Of a stretch of 51,717 nt of DNA, positions 34,585 through 44,500 are shown piece by piece. The first letter of the stretch is position 1; every line of letters begins with the position of its first letter. The notes under the pieces are model-generated. The model made no database searches. It had not been told where the DNA came from and worked only from the letters and a program-made list of their open reading frames with translations. Source of the stretch: Bacteroidales bacterium (GTDB lineage Bacteria > Bacteroidota > Bacteroidia > Bacteroidales > JAAYUG01); contig JAAYUG010000138.1 in the NCBI GenBank assembly GCA_012517825.1, positions 1 to 51,717 on the forward strand, written 5' to 3'. The position numbers and the translations under genes are program-made.

Positions 34585-35301
34585 ATGAAAATAGCATTGA
34601 TCGGATACGGAAAAATGGGCCGGGAAATTGAAACGGTTGCCCGCGAAAGAAACCATACCATAGCTATGGTAATTGATGTAAACAACCAAAATGATCTCCG
34701 GCCTGAAAATCTCAGGAAAACCGACGTGGCCATAGAATTTACCATTCCCGCTTCCGCTCCCGAAAACCTCAGGCGTTGTTTCGAAGCCGGAGTTCCCGTT
34801 GTTTGCGGAACCACCGGATGGATGGATGCATGGAATACCGTGGCAGATGCCTGCAGGCGAACCGATGGCGGACTGTTTTATGCTTCCAATTACAGCCTTG
34901 GAGTCAATATTCTTTTTTATCTGAACCGGCAACTGGCGCGCATCATGAACCGTTTTCCCCAATATGATGTTCGTATTGAGGAAGTCCACCATACCGCAAA
35001 AATCGATAAACCCAGCGGTACGGCCATTACCCTGGCCAATGACATAATAAAGGAGTTTGCGGCAAAAAAACGCTGGGAACTCGATGGTGCCTCTACTCCC
35101 GAATCCATTATGATCCGTGCGGTACGAAAAGAAAATATACCGGGAATCCATTCCATTACCTGGGATTCAGAAAACGATACCCTCCAGCTCTACCACTCTG
35201 CAAAAAGCAGGAGAGGTTTTGCTCTTGGCGCTGTCCTTGCCGCTGAATTTATGCAGGGAAAGAAAGGGATCTATGGAATGAATGACCTTCTGCAGTTCTG
35301 A
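34585..35301 (+). CDS. dapB: 4-hydroxy-tetrahydrodipicolinate reductase
   Basis: 238 residues. DapB reduces HTPA to tetrahydrodipicolinate with NAD(P)H in the lysine/diaminopimelate pathway, which also feeds peptidoglycan. The nucleotide-binding start is MKIALIGYGKMGREIE. The active-site loop is EVHHTAKIDKPSGTA (His-His and Lys), preceded by VVCGTTGW and ASNYSLGVNILFYLNRQLA. The protein is shorter than the E. coli form (273), as is common in Bacteroidota. Flanked by the rplT terminator and lepB. Confidence 0.96.
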   Translation: MKIALIGYGKMGREIETVARERNHTIAMVIDVNNQNDLRPENLRKTDVAIEFTIPASAPENLRRCFEAGVPVVCGTTGWMDAWNTVADACRRTDGGLFYASNYSLGVNILFYLNRQLARIMNRFPQYDVRIEEVHHTAKIDKPSGTAITLANDIIKEFAAKKRWELDGASTPESIMIRAVRKENIPGIHSITWDSENDTLQLYHSAKSRRGFALGAVLAAEFMQGKKGIYGMNDLLQF

Positions 35302-35604
35302 TTTACCCATCCTTCAGCCGGTTTTGCAGTAATTGATTTTCGCTGTTCGCCTTTTATCCTTCGCCTTTTGCCGGGAAAGAGCATGTGCAGGGGATAAGAT
35401 AAGATGAACCCCCATTGCGCATCAAAAAATGTCCCATATAGGTTCATTACATGTCAGATGGTTGGTGCAAAACGCCAACCATCTGAAATTCTCTCCCGGG
35501 ATATCGAAAAGCGAAGTTTTAAAACTTCCCCGGCCGATGAATTGAATACCTGAATGGAATAGTTTTTTAATCCGGCGAAATTCATTTACTTCGCACTGTA
35601 AAAG
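35302..35604. other. Intergenic region with an 11-bp hairpin
   Basis: No gene is seen. The main structure is CAGATGGTTGG (35455-35465) pairing perfectly with CCAACCATCTG (35475-35485) around a 9-nt loop; there is no T-run after it, so its role (weak terminator of dapB or a leader structure for lepB) is open. The ORFs crossing this stretch have no recognisable content. Confidence 0.6.
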
Positions 35605-37011
35605 ATGTACCTTATGAAAAACTTTTTTTCCAACAAATATGTAAAATTTGGAATCGCTGCTGCTCTTTATCTTGCCTGGGTTGTCTGGCTTAATAATTAC
35701 TGGTTTCTCTTGGGGCTTATCATCATTTTTGATATCTATGTTACTGAAAAGGTAAACTGGGCCTTCTGGAAAAAACGGGGAGTCAAAAACCCGGCCTGGG
35801 TGGAGTGGCTCGATGCACTGATATTTGCTGTAATTGCTGTTACCTTCATCAATATTTTCTTCTTTCAGAATTACAAAATTCCTACAGGGTCTATGGAAAA
35901 AACCCTGATGATAGGGGATCATCTCTTTGTAAGCAAGCTGGCCTACGGTCCGAAAATCCCCAATACTCCGCTTTCCTTTCCTTTTACACAGAATACTTTG
36001 CCTTTGCTGGGAACCAAAAGCTATGTCGAGTGGATCAAGGTTCCTTACAGGCGATTGGCGGGTTTCAGGAAGGTGAAGAATGACGATATTGTGGTCTTTA
36101 ACTTTCCGGCAGGGGATACGGTGGTGCTTGAAAACCCTGCCAGCAGTTATTATACCAACCTTCTTCTGCTGGCTGATTCACTTCGATACAGGGAAATCAG
36201 GATGGGAAATACCATGCGTTCACCGGAAGAATACATGAAACTGGCTGAAAAATACCTCTGGACAACGAAGCATGTTGTTGTCCGGCCTGTTGACCGGCGC
36301 GATAACTATATCAAACGTTGTGTGGCCATTCCCGGCGATACCCTTGAAATTCGTATGGGCGATCTGTACATTAACGGAAAACCTCAGAAGCACCTCAAAT
36401 ACATGCAGTTTCTCTATCGGGTCAAAACCGGAAATAACCGCCTGTCGAACCGTGCATTCGACGACCTCGGCGTAAGCCGTGAGGACCGGCGGAACAGCTA
36501 TATGCAGGACGGCTACCTGCTTCCCCTGACCGAAGAAATGGTTGAAAAACTAAAGAAAAATAAAGCGGTTCAGTCTATCGAACGCTACCTTCAGCAACCG
36601 GGAGAATATGACCGGTATCTCTTTCCCTATTCGCCCAAATATCCATGGAATGTTGACAATTATGGTCCTATTGTCATGCCAAGGAAAGGACAAACAATTG
36701 AACTTACCCTCGACAACCTGCCTCTTTACCGCCGGATTATTGCCGCATACGAAGGGCATACCCTTGCCATACAGGACAGTGCTGTTTATATTGATGGCAA
36801 GCCGGCCCGGACATACACCTTTGCCATGGATTATTATTTCATGATCGGCGATAACCGCCATAATTCGGCCGATTCGCGTTACTGGGGTTTTGTCCCTGAA
36901 GATCATATCGTCGGAAGGCCGGTGTTTATCTGGTTATCTATCGATAAAGACAAGAAATTCCTCGGAAAAATCAGGTGGAACAGATTACTGCACTCTGCCA
37001 ACAGGTATTGA
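35605..37011 (+). CDS. lepB: Signal peptidase I
   Basis: 468 residues (465 if it starts at ATG 35614). It has three N-terminal hydrophobic segments (about 12-30, 32-46, 70-88). The catalytic Ser is Ser96 in [15 protein letters not shown] and the general-base Lys is Lys237 in [19 protein letters not shown]; the C-terminal family box is [20 protein letters not shown]. The protein cleaves signal peptides at the outer face of the inner membrane. It is much longer than the E. coli enzyme because of insertions around residues 165-225 and 265-395, a known feature of Bacteroidota LepB. Confidence 0.96.
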   Translation: MYLMKNFFSNKYVKFGIAAALYLAWVVWLNNYWFLLGLIIIFDIYVTEKVNWAFWKKRGVKNPAWVEWLDALIFAVIAVTFINIFFFQNYKIPTGSMEKTLMIGDHLFVSKLAYGPKIPNTPLSFPFTQNTLPLLGTKSYVEWIKVPYRRLAGFRKVKNDDIVVFNFPAGDTVVLENPASSYYTNLLLLADSLRYREIRMGNTMRSPEEYMKLAEKYLWTTKHVVVRPVDRRDNYIKRCVAIPGDTLEIRMGDLYINGKPQKHLKYMQFLYRVKTGNNRLSNRAFDDLGVSREDRRNSYMQDGYLLPLTEEMVEKLKKNKAVQSIERYLQQPGEYDRYLFPYSPKYPWNVDNYGPIVMPRKGQTIELTLDNLPLYRRIIAAYEGHTLAIQDSAVYIDGKPARTYTFAMDYYFMIGDNRHNSADSRYWGFVPEDHIVGRPVFIWLSIDKDKKFLGKIRWNRLLHSANRY

Positions 37012-37173
37012 GCAGAATGATTTGGTTCGCTTTTCGTCATTCGTGGCGCGGGGACAGTGATATTTGTTAATATCCCGACTCCCGGAATTCTTTGGCCTTT
37101 AACAGCATGAAAGGCCAGACGGGATGTGGGAAGCAAAGGAACAGAAAGACCACGCCGCTGTCCTGCTATCGTT

Positions 37174-38760
37174 TCAGAAAGGAAATTCCTCCGGAGCCTT
37201 TTCCTGCATTTTTTCTTCTTTGGGTTTTTCTGCTACCTGATGAACGGTATTGCCGTCAACATATATGGCTCTGTAGGGCCGGGCAGGACATGCATGTTCG
37301 CATGCACCACAGCCGATGCAGATTGATGTGTCTACCTGAGGAATGTTCAGATCACCCTTGTAAGGAACCATTTTAACCGCCTGGGTGGGGCAGTGTTCAT
37401 TGCAGGCGGCACAGGCTGTGTTATCAGTGTAGACAATGCAGTTTTCCCTTATAAAATGTACTTTGCCGATCTGTGTGACCTTTTTCTGTTCAACGGTGAG
37501 CGGCTGAATCGCTTTGGTAGGACAAACTTCCGTGCAAACAGTACATTCGTAATTGCAGTAGCTGGCATGGTAATCCATATGGGGTTGCATAAATCCCAGG
37601 ATTCCGTATTCGGTTACCGAAGGTTTCAGCACGTGCGAAGGGCATGCACTAACACACAACTGGCAGGCCGTACAGTGTTCCGTAAAATGTTCTATGCTGA
37701 GGGACCCGGGAGGAGATACAGGGTGGGTTTTTAATTCAGTCAGTACCGAAGGTTTTCTGGAACCGGCACTTTTTTCCTGAGCGGAGGCAATTTTGGAAAG
37801 ACCCGTGATTCCGGCAACAAAGGCAACTGATTTTATTACAAATTCGCGTTTTGACGAATCGGTCTTCACCATTTCAACATCCTGTTTTTCCTTTTGTTTG
37901 GGAAACCAGCTGTTTCTGTATTGAATGCTGAGGCTGGGACAGGCCGAAAGGCAGTTGAAGCAACCAACGCACCGGCTGAAATCAACTTCTTTTTCTTTAA
38001 TGTTGATGCACTGCGACTTGCATGAAGAGGAACATTTCCCGCAACGGTCGCAGGTGACCTTGTCGATACGTATTTTGAAGAGGGAATACCGTGAAAGAAA
38101 GCCCAGGAATGTGCCCACGGGGCAAATGGTATTACAGTAAAGACGGCCATGGAAGAATGACATCCATGTGACAAGAATCAGGATGGCAGAAGGATAGATC
38201 AGGGTAAATGGATTAACCGCCCTAAGTTCAACCGGGTTGAGCCAGAAAATGCTCCGGGAAGCCAGGGCTTTTGCCAGAAAGTTATTGATTTCTGCTGCTG
38301 CCGGCTTGACAAGCGAAACCACGATACGTCCAAAATTGCTGTAAGGATCGAGAAGGTTCAGCAGCAGGATATTTCCGGCCAGAAAAACCAGTATAGAAAG
38401 GATAAGAATGGAATAGCGCATTACATTATACGGTTTTCCGAATCGGAAAATTCTCTTTCTGCGGCTGAGTTTCCTTCGAAGCCAGCTCACCACATCCTGA
38501 TAAATACCCAGAGGGCATACGGTTGAGCAATAGACTCTTCCGTACAGCAGGCTCAGGAGGATGACCACCAGAAAGCCAATGCCGGCAAATGAAAGCAGGT
38601 TTTTAAACGTCAAAAAGGAAGGTATAAACTGAAACCAGGTTATCCCTTTCATTATATTCCGCGGGAAGTGTCCTGTGAAATCGACCAGCATCAGAAAAAA
38701 AAGCAACAAAAAAACCAGGGAAACAAATACCCTGGAATATTTGAGCCATCGGAAATGCAT
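37174..38760 (-). CDS. Membrane polyferredoxin resembling a NapH-NapG fusion
   Basis: 528 residues. The N-terminal half is NapH-like: four to five membrane helices, two Cys motifs at the membrane face (RVYCSTVCPLGIYQD and RLYCNTICPVGTF) and two [4Fe-4S] motifs (CDRCGKCSSSC, CVGCFNCLSACP). At about residue 305 a hydrophobic segment begins after SSKREF (VIKSVAFVAGITGLSKIASA), looking like the signal of a NapG-type ferredoxin. The C-terminal half then carries four more cluster motifs (CTACQLCVSACP, CNYECTVCTEVCP, CAACNEHCP, CIGCGACEHACP). It would move electrons from a quinol or cytoplasmic donor to a partner outside the membrane. The DUF362 gene 5 nt upstream is the obvious partner. Confidence 0.85.
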   Translation of the reverse strand: MHFRWLKYSRVFVSLVFLLLFFLMLVDFTGHFPRNIMKGITWFQFIPSFLTFKNLLSFAGIGFLVVILLSLLYGRVYCSTVCPLGIYQDVVSWLRRKLSRRKRIFRFGKPYNVMRYSILILSILVFLAGNILLLNLLDPYSNFGRIVVSLVKPAAAEINNFLAKALASRSIFWLNPVELRAVNPFTLIYPSAILILVTWMSFFHGRLYCNTICPVGTFLGFLSRYSLFKIRIDKVTCDRCGKCSSSCKSQCINIKEKEVDFSRCVGCFNCLSACPSLSIQYRNSWFPKQKEKQDVEMVKTDSSKREFVIKSVAFVAGITGLSKIASAQEKSAGSRKPSVLTELKTHPVSPPGSLSIEHFTEHCTACQLCVSACPSHVLKPSVTEYGILGFMQPHMDYHASYCNYECTVCTEVCPTKAIQPLTVEQKKVTQIGKVHFIRENCIVYTDNTACAACNEHCPTQAVKMVPYKGDLNIPQVDTSICIGCGACEHACPARPYRAIYVDGNTVHQVAEKPKEEKMQEKAPEEFPF

Positions 38761-38765
38761 GCGTC

Positions 38766-39671
38766 TCAGATTTTAATGCGGTTAATATTCAGTGCATCCA
38801 GATCCATTCTTCCTACGCCCATTTCGGCGGCATAACGGATATAATTGACTTTTGAGGGTTCGATCCCGTAAAGTTTAGCCGCAGCAGCATCAACAGCAAC
38901 AATGTCAGCTGAAACGAGGAGAGATTTCATCAGGACAGTATCATTCACCGAAATGCCTCTCGGACCGTTTTTCTTCATTACACGGTATGCGTCGACCACA
39001 TTCAGGGTGGGTTTACGGTAGGTCACAAAGTCGGCAATGCATTGATGCAAATTGTGCGCGTGCCAGTATGAACGATCCCAAATTGTTCCCATGAGGTTTT
39101 TCATGGCAATGGTAAGCTGGGGACCGCTATGATGCTTCAATACAGGAACATTAATAAAGACGTCCGAAGAGAGAATCAGCTCGTGTTCTTTCACATCCTT
39201 CAGATTTTTTCCGTTAGGAATTTTAACCGGATGATAATACCGTTCTGAGTTGGCAGGGACAATTTCCCCTCCGGCTTCTTTTACGGCCTTTTCAATTCCG
39301 CTGTTGGTATAGCATTTTTTCCAGTCATCGCAGGTATAGTCAAAAACATACACTTTTTTTGCCCCGGCCGCAAGGCAGTGCTTTACAATCTGCTTAACAA
39401 GGAGTGGATTGGTATCAGCGGCTTTTTCAGGCGTGCTGTCCCATCCGATGTTGGGCTTGACGACCACTGTTTGTCCTTTTTTCACAAAGGTTTCCATCCC
39501 GCCGAGTGACTGAATGGCTTTATCGAACATTGCATCAGGTTCGCCGCCCATAACGGCAACAAGATCATAGGGGAGATTCATCCGGCTCCCCTGAGCCAGC
39601 AGATTCCCGGTACCAAACGCTGTAAATGCACCGGCGGCAATGCTCCTGGTAATAAAATCTCTTCGTTTCAT
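38766..39671 (-). CDS. DUF362-domain protein with Tat-type signal
   Basis: 301 residues. It begins MKRRDFITRSIAAGAFTAFG, an RR signal fitting the Tat pathway, so the folded protein is probably exported. DUF362 features: VVVKPNIGWDSTPEKAADTN, KKVYVFDYTCDD, DVFINVPVLKHHSG, TIAMKNLMGTIWDRSYWH and ADIVAVDAAAAKLYGI. Some DUF362 proteins carry Fe-S cluster motifs, but no CxxCxxC is seen here, so clusters would come from the polyferredoxin encoded 5 nt downstream. The enzymatic role of the family is not settled. Confidence 0.88.
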   Translation of the reverse strand: MKRRDFITRSIAAGAFTAFGTGNLLAQGSRMNLPYDLVAVMGGEPDAMFDKAIQSLGGMETFVKKGQTVVVKPNIGWDSTPEKAADTNPLLVKQIVKHCLAAGAKKVYVFDYTCDDWKKCYTNSGIEKAVKEAGGEIVPANSERYYHPVKIPNGKNLKDVKEHELILSSDVFINVPVLKHHSGPQLTIAMKNLMGTIWDRSYWHAHNLHQCIADFVTYRKPTLNVVDAYRVMKKNGPRGISVNDTVLMKSLLVSADIVAVDAAAAKLYGIEPSKVNYIRYAAEMGVGRMDLDALNINRIKI

Positions 39672-40063
39672 AGAACCATCCTCCCGTTTGATTGTTTGAT
39701 GCGCTAAAATTAAAGCGAAATTTCCTAAAATCCTGAGAAATTTTAACTGGTACCGATCTGCTGGTACTAAGCAAAAAAACTTCTAGTACCGATAAAACCT
39801 CATTACCCTGATTTGTGATTTTAGATTTCTGATTCTGATTTGCGATTTTTTCGATTTGGAAGGCAAACCCGTTGAATCATAACTCAGAAATCACAACTCA
39901 CCGAAAATTCCCAATTTCCTAATTTCCTGTATAAGATCATGCTATGAAAACCTGAACAAGTCAATAGGAAATCGGAAATCGGAAATCTTCAAATTGCCCC
40001 GGAAAATATTTCCTGTATTTCCGGATGAAATATTTTTTACTTTTGGAAAAATTGGTTACTGAG
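39672..40063. other. AT-rich intergenic region with GAAATC-type repeats
   Basis: No gene is seen. The stretch holds many GATTT/AAATC words in both orientations. GTGATTTTAGATTTCTG-like sequence near 39815-39832 is mirrored by CAGAAATCAC near 39886-39895. A perfect triple 7-bp repeat, GGAAATC, stands at 39967-39973, 39974-39980 and 39981-39987. A TAnnTTTG promoter box for the next gene lies at the right end. Confidence 0.6.
40038..40045 (+). promoter_or_regulatory. Possible -7 box for the Dabb gene
   Basis: TACTTTTG matches TAnnTTTG. Transcription would start near 40052, after the ATG at 40025 but before the GTG at 40064, so the box favours the GTG start. Confidence 0.4.
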
Positions 40064-40366
40064 GTGGTACGGCATATTGTTATCTGGAAACTAAAGGAAA
40101 CGGACCCTGGTCAGAAATTCCGCATTCTGGAGGAATTTCGTTCCCGTCTGCTTGCGCTGAAAAACGAAATCCCGGGTATTACCGGTATGGAGGTTAAGTT
40201 CAATGCAGAAAAAGCTTCCGCTTCGAATGACGATATTGTTCTTATAGCTGATTTTACCGACTGGAAAGCGCTCAACGACTATCAGGTGCACCCTGCCCAT
40301 CAGAACCTGGTTTCATGGGTTTCCGCTGTGCGGATTTCGCGCTCGGCCATTGATTACGAAATCTGA
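40064..40366 (+). CDS. Dabb-type stress-response alpha/beta-barrel protein
   Basis: 100 residues from GTG 40064. The family normally opens M-V-K/R-H-I-V-x-W-K, which is exactly what this start gives (VVRHIVIWKLKE); the ATG at 40025 would add 13 unusual residues and lies ahead of the probable promoter. Other Dabb features are GITGMEVKFN, DIVLIADFTDWKALNDY, and the HPAHQNLVSWV motif. These small dimeric ferredoxin-fold proteins are often stress-induced; their substrate is generally unknown. It is 11 nt upstream of the rhomboid gene. Confidence 0.88.
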   Translation: MVRHIVIWKLKETDPGQKFRILEEFRSRLLALKNEIPGITGMEVKFNAEKASASNDDIVLIADFTDWKALNDYQVHPAHQNLVSWVSAVRISRSAIDYEI

Positions 40367-40377
40367 AAGTATTCTGC

Positions 40378-41058
40378 ATGTTCCCGTTACGAGACAATAT
40401 CCCCCACAGGCACTTCCCCTACATGAACTGGGCAATTATTCTGGCCTGTACCGCTGTGTTTCTTTTTCAGCTTACCCTGAACCAGCAGGAACAGCAGGCA
40501 TTTTTCTACCTTTTCGGACTGGTTCCGGCACGCTATTCCCACCCGGAATGGGCACGTTTTTTTGGACTGTATGCAGACAATTATTTCCCTTTCATTACCA
40601 ATACATTCATGCATGGCGGGTGGGGCCATTTTATCTCCAATATGTGGATTCTTTTTATTTTCGGCGACAATGTGGAAGATCGTATGGGCCACTTCCGCTA
40701 TCTGCTCTTCTATCTGCTGGCAGGATTGATGGCCAGCCTCACGCATTTTGTCCTGCATCCGGCTTCCACTATTCCTGCTCTTGGTGCTTCCGGGGCGATT
40801 GCCGGTGTTATGGCCGCCTATATGTTTCTGTTCCCCTACAGCAGAATACTGGTTCTTTTACCTATCCTTATTATTCCGTTTTTCTTTGAAGTTTCTGCCT
40901 TTGTATTTATTGCCATCTGGTTTGTTATTCAGCTTTTCAGCGGCATGAACGATCTTATGTTTCCTGCCTATACGTCGGGAATTGCCTTCTGGGCCCATAT
41001 TGGCGGCTTTCTTACAGGGCTTCTTACGTTCAGAATCTTTCTGGCCAAACAACGTTAA
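40378..41058 (+). CDS. Rhomboid-family intramembrane serine protease
   Basis: 226 residues with six hydrophobic segments. The family motifs are present: HGGWGHFISNMWILFIFG (the His and Asn of the oxyanion region), the catalytic Ser in LGASGAIAGVMAAYM and the catalytic His in FWAHIGGFLTG. It cleaves membrane-anchored substrates within the inner membrane. The L1 loop region contains YLFGLVPARYSHPEWARFF. It stands between the Dabb gene (11 nt) and a STAS-like gene (5 nt), so the three form one short operon. Confidence 0.94.
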   Translation: MFPLRDNIPHRHFPYMNWAIILACTAVFLFQLTLNQQEQQAFFYLFGLVPARYSHPEWARFFGLYADNYFPFITNTFMHGGWGHFISNMWILFIFGDNVEDRMGHFRYLLFYLLAGLMASLTHFVLHPASTIPALGASGAIAGVMAAYMFLFPYSRILVLLPILIIPFFFEVSAFVFIAIWFVIQLFSGMNDLMFPAYTSGIAFWAHIGGFLTGLLTFRIFLAKQR

Positions 41059-41063
41059 ATGCC

Positions 41064-41465
41064 ATGAAGGTATTTTCAAATGATTTTGTCCGGGTCGATT
41101 TTCAGGAACCTTTGCGTTTACTGGAAACAGTGTGGATGCCTCGTTCTTCGGAACTGACCGAAGAAGGCGTTCTCAGGGAAATGAGCCGTTTTCTTGAATA
41201 TGTTCAACTGTATACTCCTTTGTGCATGATCGCTGATACGCGGTACTTCGGAGTGGGTGTTACCCCCCACCTGCAATCCTGGATTGTACTCAATTTTATG
41301 GCAAAAATCATGGAAGCAGGAGTGAAAAAATATGGCATCATTGTTACCGGGGAAAAGTATGAACAGTTGCATGCCGAAACTCAAGCAGAAGAAGGTGAGG
41401 AGGAGCTTCTGATCCGGTATTTTACTGACTATAACACTGCCTTTCGATGGGTATGCCAGGTTTGA
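41064..41465 (+). CDS. STAS/SpoIIAA-like protein of unknown function
   Basis: 133 residues. Its pattern fits the Bacteroidota SpoIIAA-like group: an N-terminal strand pair (VRVDFQEPLRLLETVWM), helix (EGVLREMSRFLEYVQLYTP), strand and the motif MIADTRYFGVGVTPHLQSWI, then VKKYGIIVTGE, and a C-terminal YFTDYNTAFRWV. There is no obvious phospho-Ser motif of anti-sigma antagonists. It starts 5 nt after the rhomboid gene. Possible role: a small regulatory partner; function unknown. Confidence 0.6.
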   Translation: MKVFSNDFVRVDFQEPLRLLETVWMPRSSELTEEGVLREMSRFLEYVQLYTPLCMIADTRYFGVGVTPHLQSWIVLNFMAKIMEAGVKKYGIIVTGEKYEQLHAETQAEEGEEELLIRYFTDYNTAFRWVCQV

Positions 41466-41503
41466 TTCTTTTGCATGCCCTTGAAACCGGCATTTGATAT
41501 CAT

Positions 41504-44500
41504 TCAATCAGCGCAATGGAGCAAGCTGTTACTGATGGCTTGCAGTAAATCTTCTTTGAGGAAGGGCTTGGCCAGATAACAGGAAGCACCTGCTTCGAGG
41601 CATTTCTGTTTGTCCTGCTCATAAGCATAAGCTGTCTGGGCAATCACAGGAGTAAGCGGATGGGCAGAGCGGATACTGCGAATCAGAGAATATCCGTCCA
41701 GGTCAGGCAGGCAAATATCGGCCAGTACCAGGTCAATGTGTGTTTCCTGTTCCATAACCTGAAGGCCTTCTTTTCCCGTTACAGCTTCCAGAATGACCGC
41801 ATGCGTTTCTGTGAGCATTTCCCGCAACAATTCAAGATTGGACGGTGTGTCTTCAATCAGTAAAATTTTTCGTCCTGTCAGATCAAAGCGGGCATCTTTT
41901 TCCTCAACGTGCACGGGTTTTTCTTTTTCCGGCTCAGGAAGATAAGGAATGGTGAAGTAAAAAACGGATCCCTTGCCCGGTTCTGACTCAGCCCATATTC
42001 TTCCTCCGAATAAGTCAACAAGTCCTTTACTGATCGACAAACCCAGCCCTGAACCTCCGGCCTGCGTTGATATCGTTTCATCCTCCTGCCGGAATCGCTC
42101 AAAAATCACACTGATTTTATCCGGATGAATGCCTTTGCCGGTATCGGATACTGAAAAGAGAACCATTTTTTTGTCGTCGGATAATTTGTACTCAAACCGG
42201 ATATAGCCAGTCTGGGTAAATTTCATACCGTTGGAAAGAAGATTGGCCAATACTTGCTGAAGCCTTACCGGATCGGTTTGTATTTCGTCTTTTCCCTGCG
42301 GCAGACCGCATCTGTATTCCAGCAGTAGCTCATTTTTCTGCTTCCTGATGCGCTCCTGTTCATATTGCTGATAAATCTGCTGCATCAGCTTATTCAGACT
42401 GCACGGTTCGTAATGAAGCTTCAGCTGCCTGGCTTCCAGTTTTGACAGGTCAATGATGTCATTGATCAGGGTGAGCAGCTGTTTTGTTCCGGTCTGAATG
42501 ATGTCGGTGTAGAGTTTTCGCTTGGCGGGATTGATGTTTTCATCGGCCAGCAGATAGGAAAATCCAAGGATGCTGTTAATGGGCGTCCGGATTTCATGCG
42601 ACATATTTGCAAGAAAAGCACTCTTCAGCCGATCGGATTCTTCCGCCTTTTCCTTGGCAACCACCAGCTCCCTGTTCAATCGGATTCGTTCGGTAACATC
42701 ATTGAAAATGCAAACAACTGAATCAAAAGAAAGTGGAAAAAGAAAAGCTTCCAGCGTACCCTGAAAATGCTTGTCGTGGTATTCAAACTGTTCGGTATAA
42801 ATTGGTTTCTTGTTGACAAATACGGATTGTATCAAAGCAAACTGACTTTCGGAAAATCCTTTAAATATTTCCTGTAACGGTTTGCCGAGAAAGGAATTGT
42901 GTTTAATATGCAGCATTTTGTCGGCGGCAGGGTTAGCTCCCGACAGAATAACCGATCCGTTTTCTGACATGCTGTAAAAGTGCATTCCCAGCGGGTTGGC
43001 TTCCACAACACTGCGGAACTTCTTTTCCGATATCTGAAGCATTTCTTCCGCCTGCTTTCTCTGAAGTATCCTCCACAACCCGTCCATGACAAGCGTCAGT
43101 TGACGGGCATCGCGTTCTTCATAAGGATCCCGTTTGTTGGCAACACCTGCCACCAGTACTATTTTCCCCTTATCAAATACCGGTACAGTAAGGAAACGTT
43201 TCAGAAGGACATGACCGGATGGAAAACCTCTCTTCCAGGGATTATAAGCCTCATAATCATTAATGATTACCGCTTTTCGCTGACGTATGGTTTCCGCCCA
43301 TAAACCGGCCTGTTCAACCTGAAATTTCCAGGTATGGTCAGGAATATTGCACTCTTTCATTACTTCGGCCGAAAATGCTTCCATATTCATTTCCGTTTCA
43401 TCCGGGTTGATGCGCCCGATAAAACCCAGGGAACTTTCAGTAAGCCAAAGCACTTTTTCAAGAGCAAAATTGTACAGTTCGCGGGGCGGAAGATCCATCA
43501 TCCGGTTCAGTTCAATCAATGTTTCCATGCGGTCTATGTCCTGAACCCTGATCTTCTCGGCATATAACTGTTCACTTACATCGGTAACGGTTATTACACG
43601 GAATTTTTCTTTTCCCAATGGAATAGACCGCACATTGATTTCGGCCGTAATGCGGGTACCTTTTTTTTTCATGGCCTGATACCGGAGGGTACCTTCGGGT
43701 GCCTGTTGAATAAAGGTTTGAAACTCGCGCTTATGCTCCGGTACAACAAACTCAGTTATGGGTTTTTTCTGAATTTCTCCGGGACTGTAACCAAAGATCC
43801 GGGCAAATGAATCATTGGCTTCAATAATCCGCATCCCCGTATCCAGCAATGCTACTCCTTCATGGGCTGCATGGGCAAGAATCCTGAACCGTTCTTCTGA
43901 TTCTCTAAAGGCCGCTTCAGCTTTTTTCTGCGAAGTGGTTTCAAGGGCAATCTCAATGGCACCAGACAATTGTCCATCGGAGTCAAAAAGGGGGAAGCCT
44001 CTGACATACCAGGATTGTCCGTTAGGGTGAAGTATTTCAGACTCTCTTGGCTGCCGCGATGCCATGGCTTCCTGAACCGGGCATCCCGGACAGATTTTCT
44101 TTTGTTTACTCCATATTTCAAAACAATTTTTGCCTGCAATATTGTCTATATCAAGGCCGGCGCTTTTACATGCCGCATTGTTTGCCCATACCGGCTGCAT
44201 GTTCTGGTCATATACCACTACGATCTCACTGAGGGCATCCAGAATGATTTTGGATCCTTTAACCAAAAAACCTTCCTTATCTTTCTCTCTTACCAGCGAC
44301 ACAGCTGTATCCTGATTCTCGGTTTTTTTATACCATACCTCCGGCTTTGTTTCAAAACACCACAATATAAAAGACTGACCCTCTTCCCTGAATGCGGCGA
44401 GTTTAATGCGAAGTGTCATGGACTCATACTGGAGGTGTTTTTCAATGGCATATCCCTGATCTTCTGCACCGCTTATCCATTCCAGCACCTTTTCCTTAGT

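Noticed and set aside
40350-40889. 179-residue + strand ORF
   Set aside because: Out-of-frame reading of the rhomboid protease gene, which has all catalytic motifs in its own frame.
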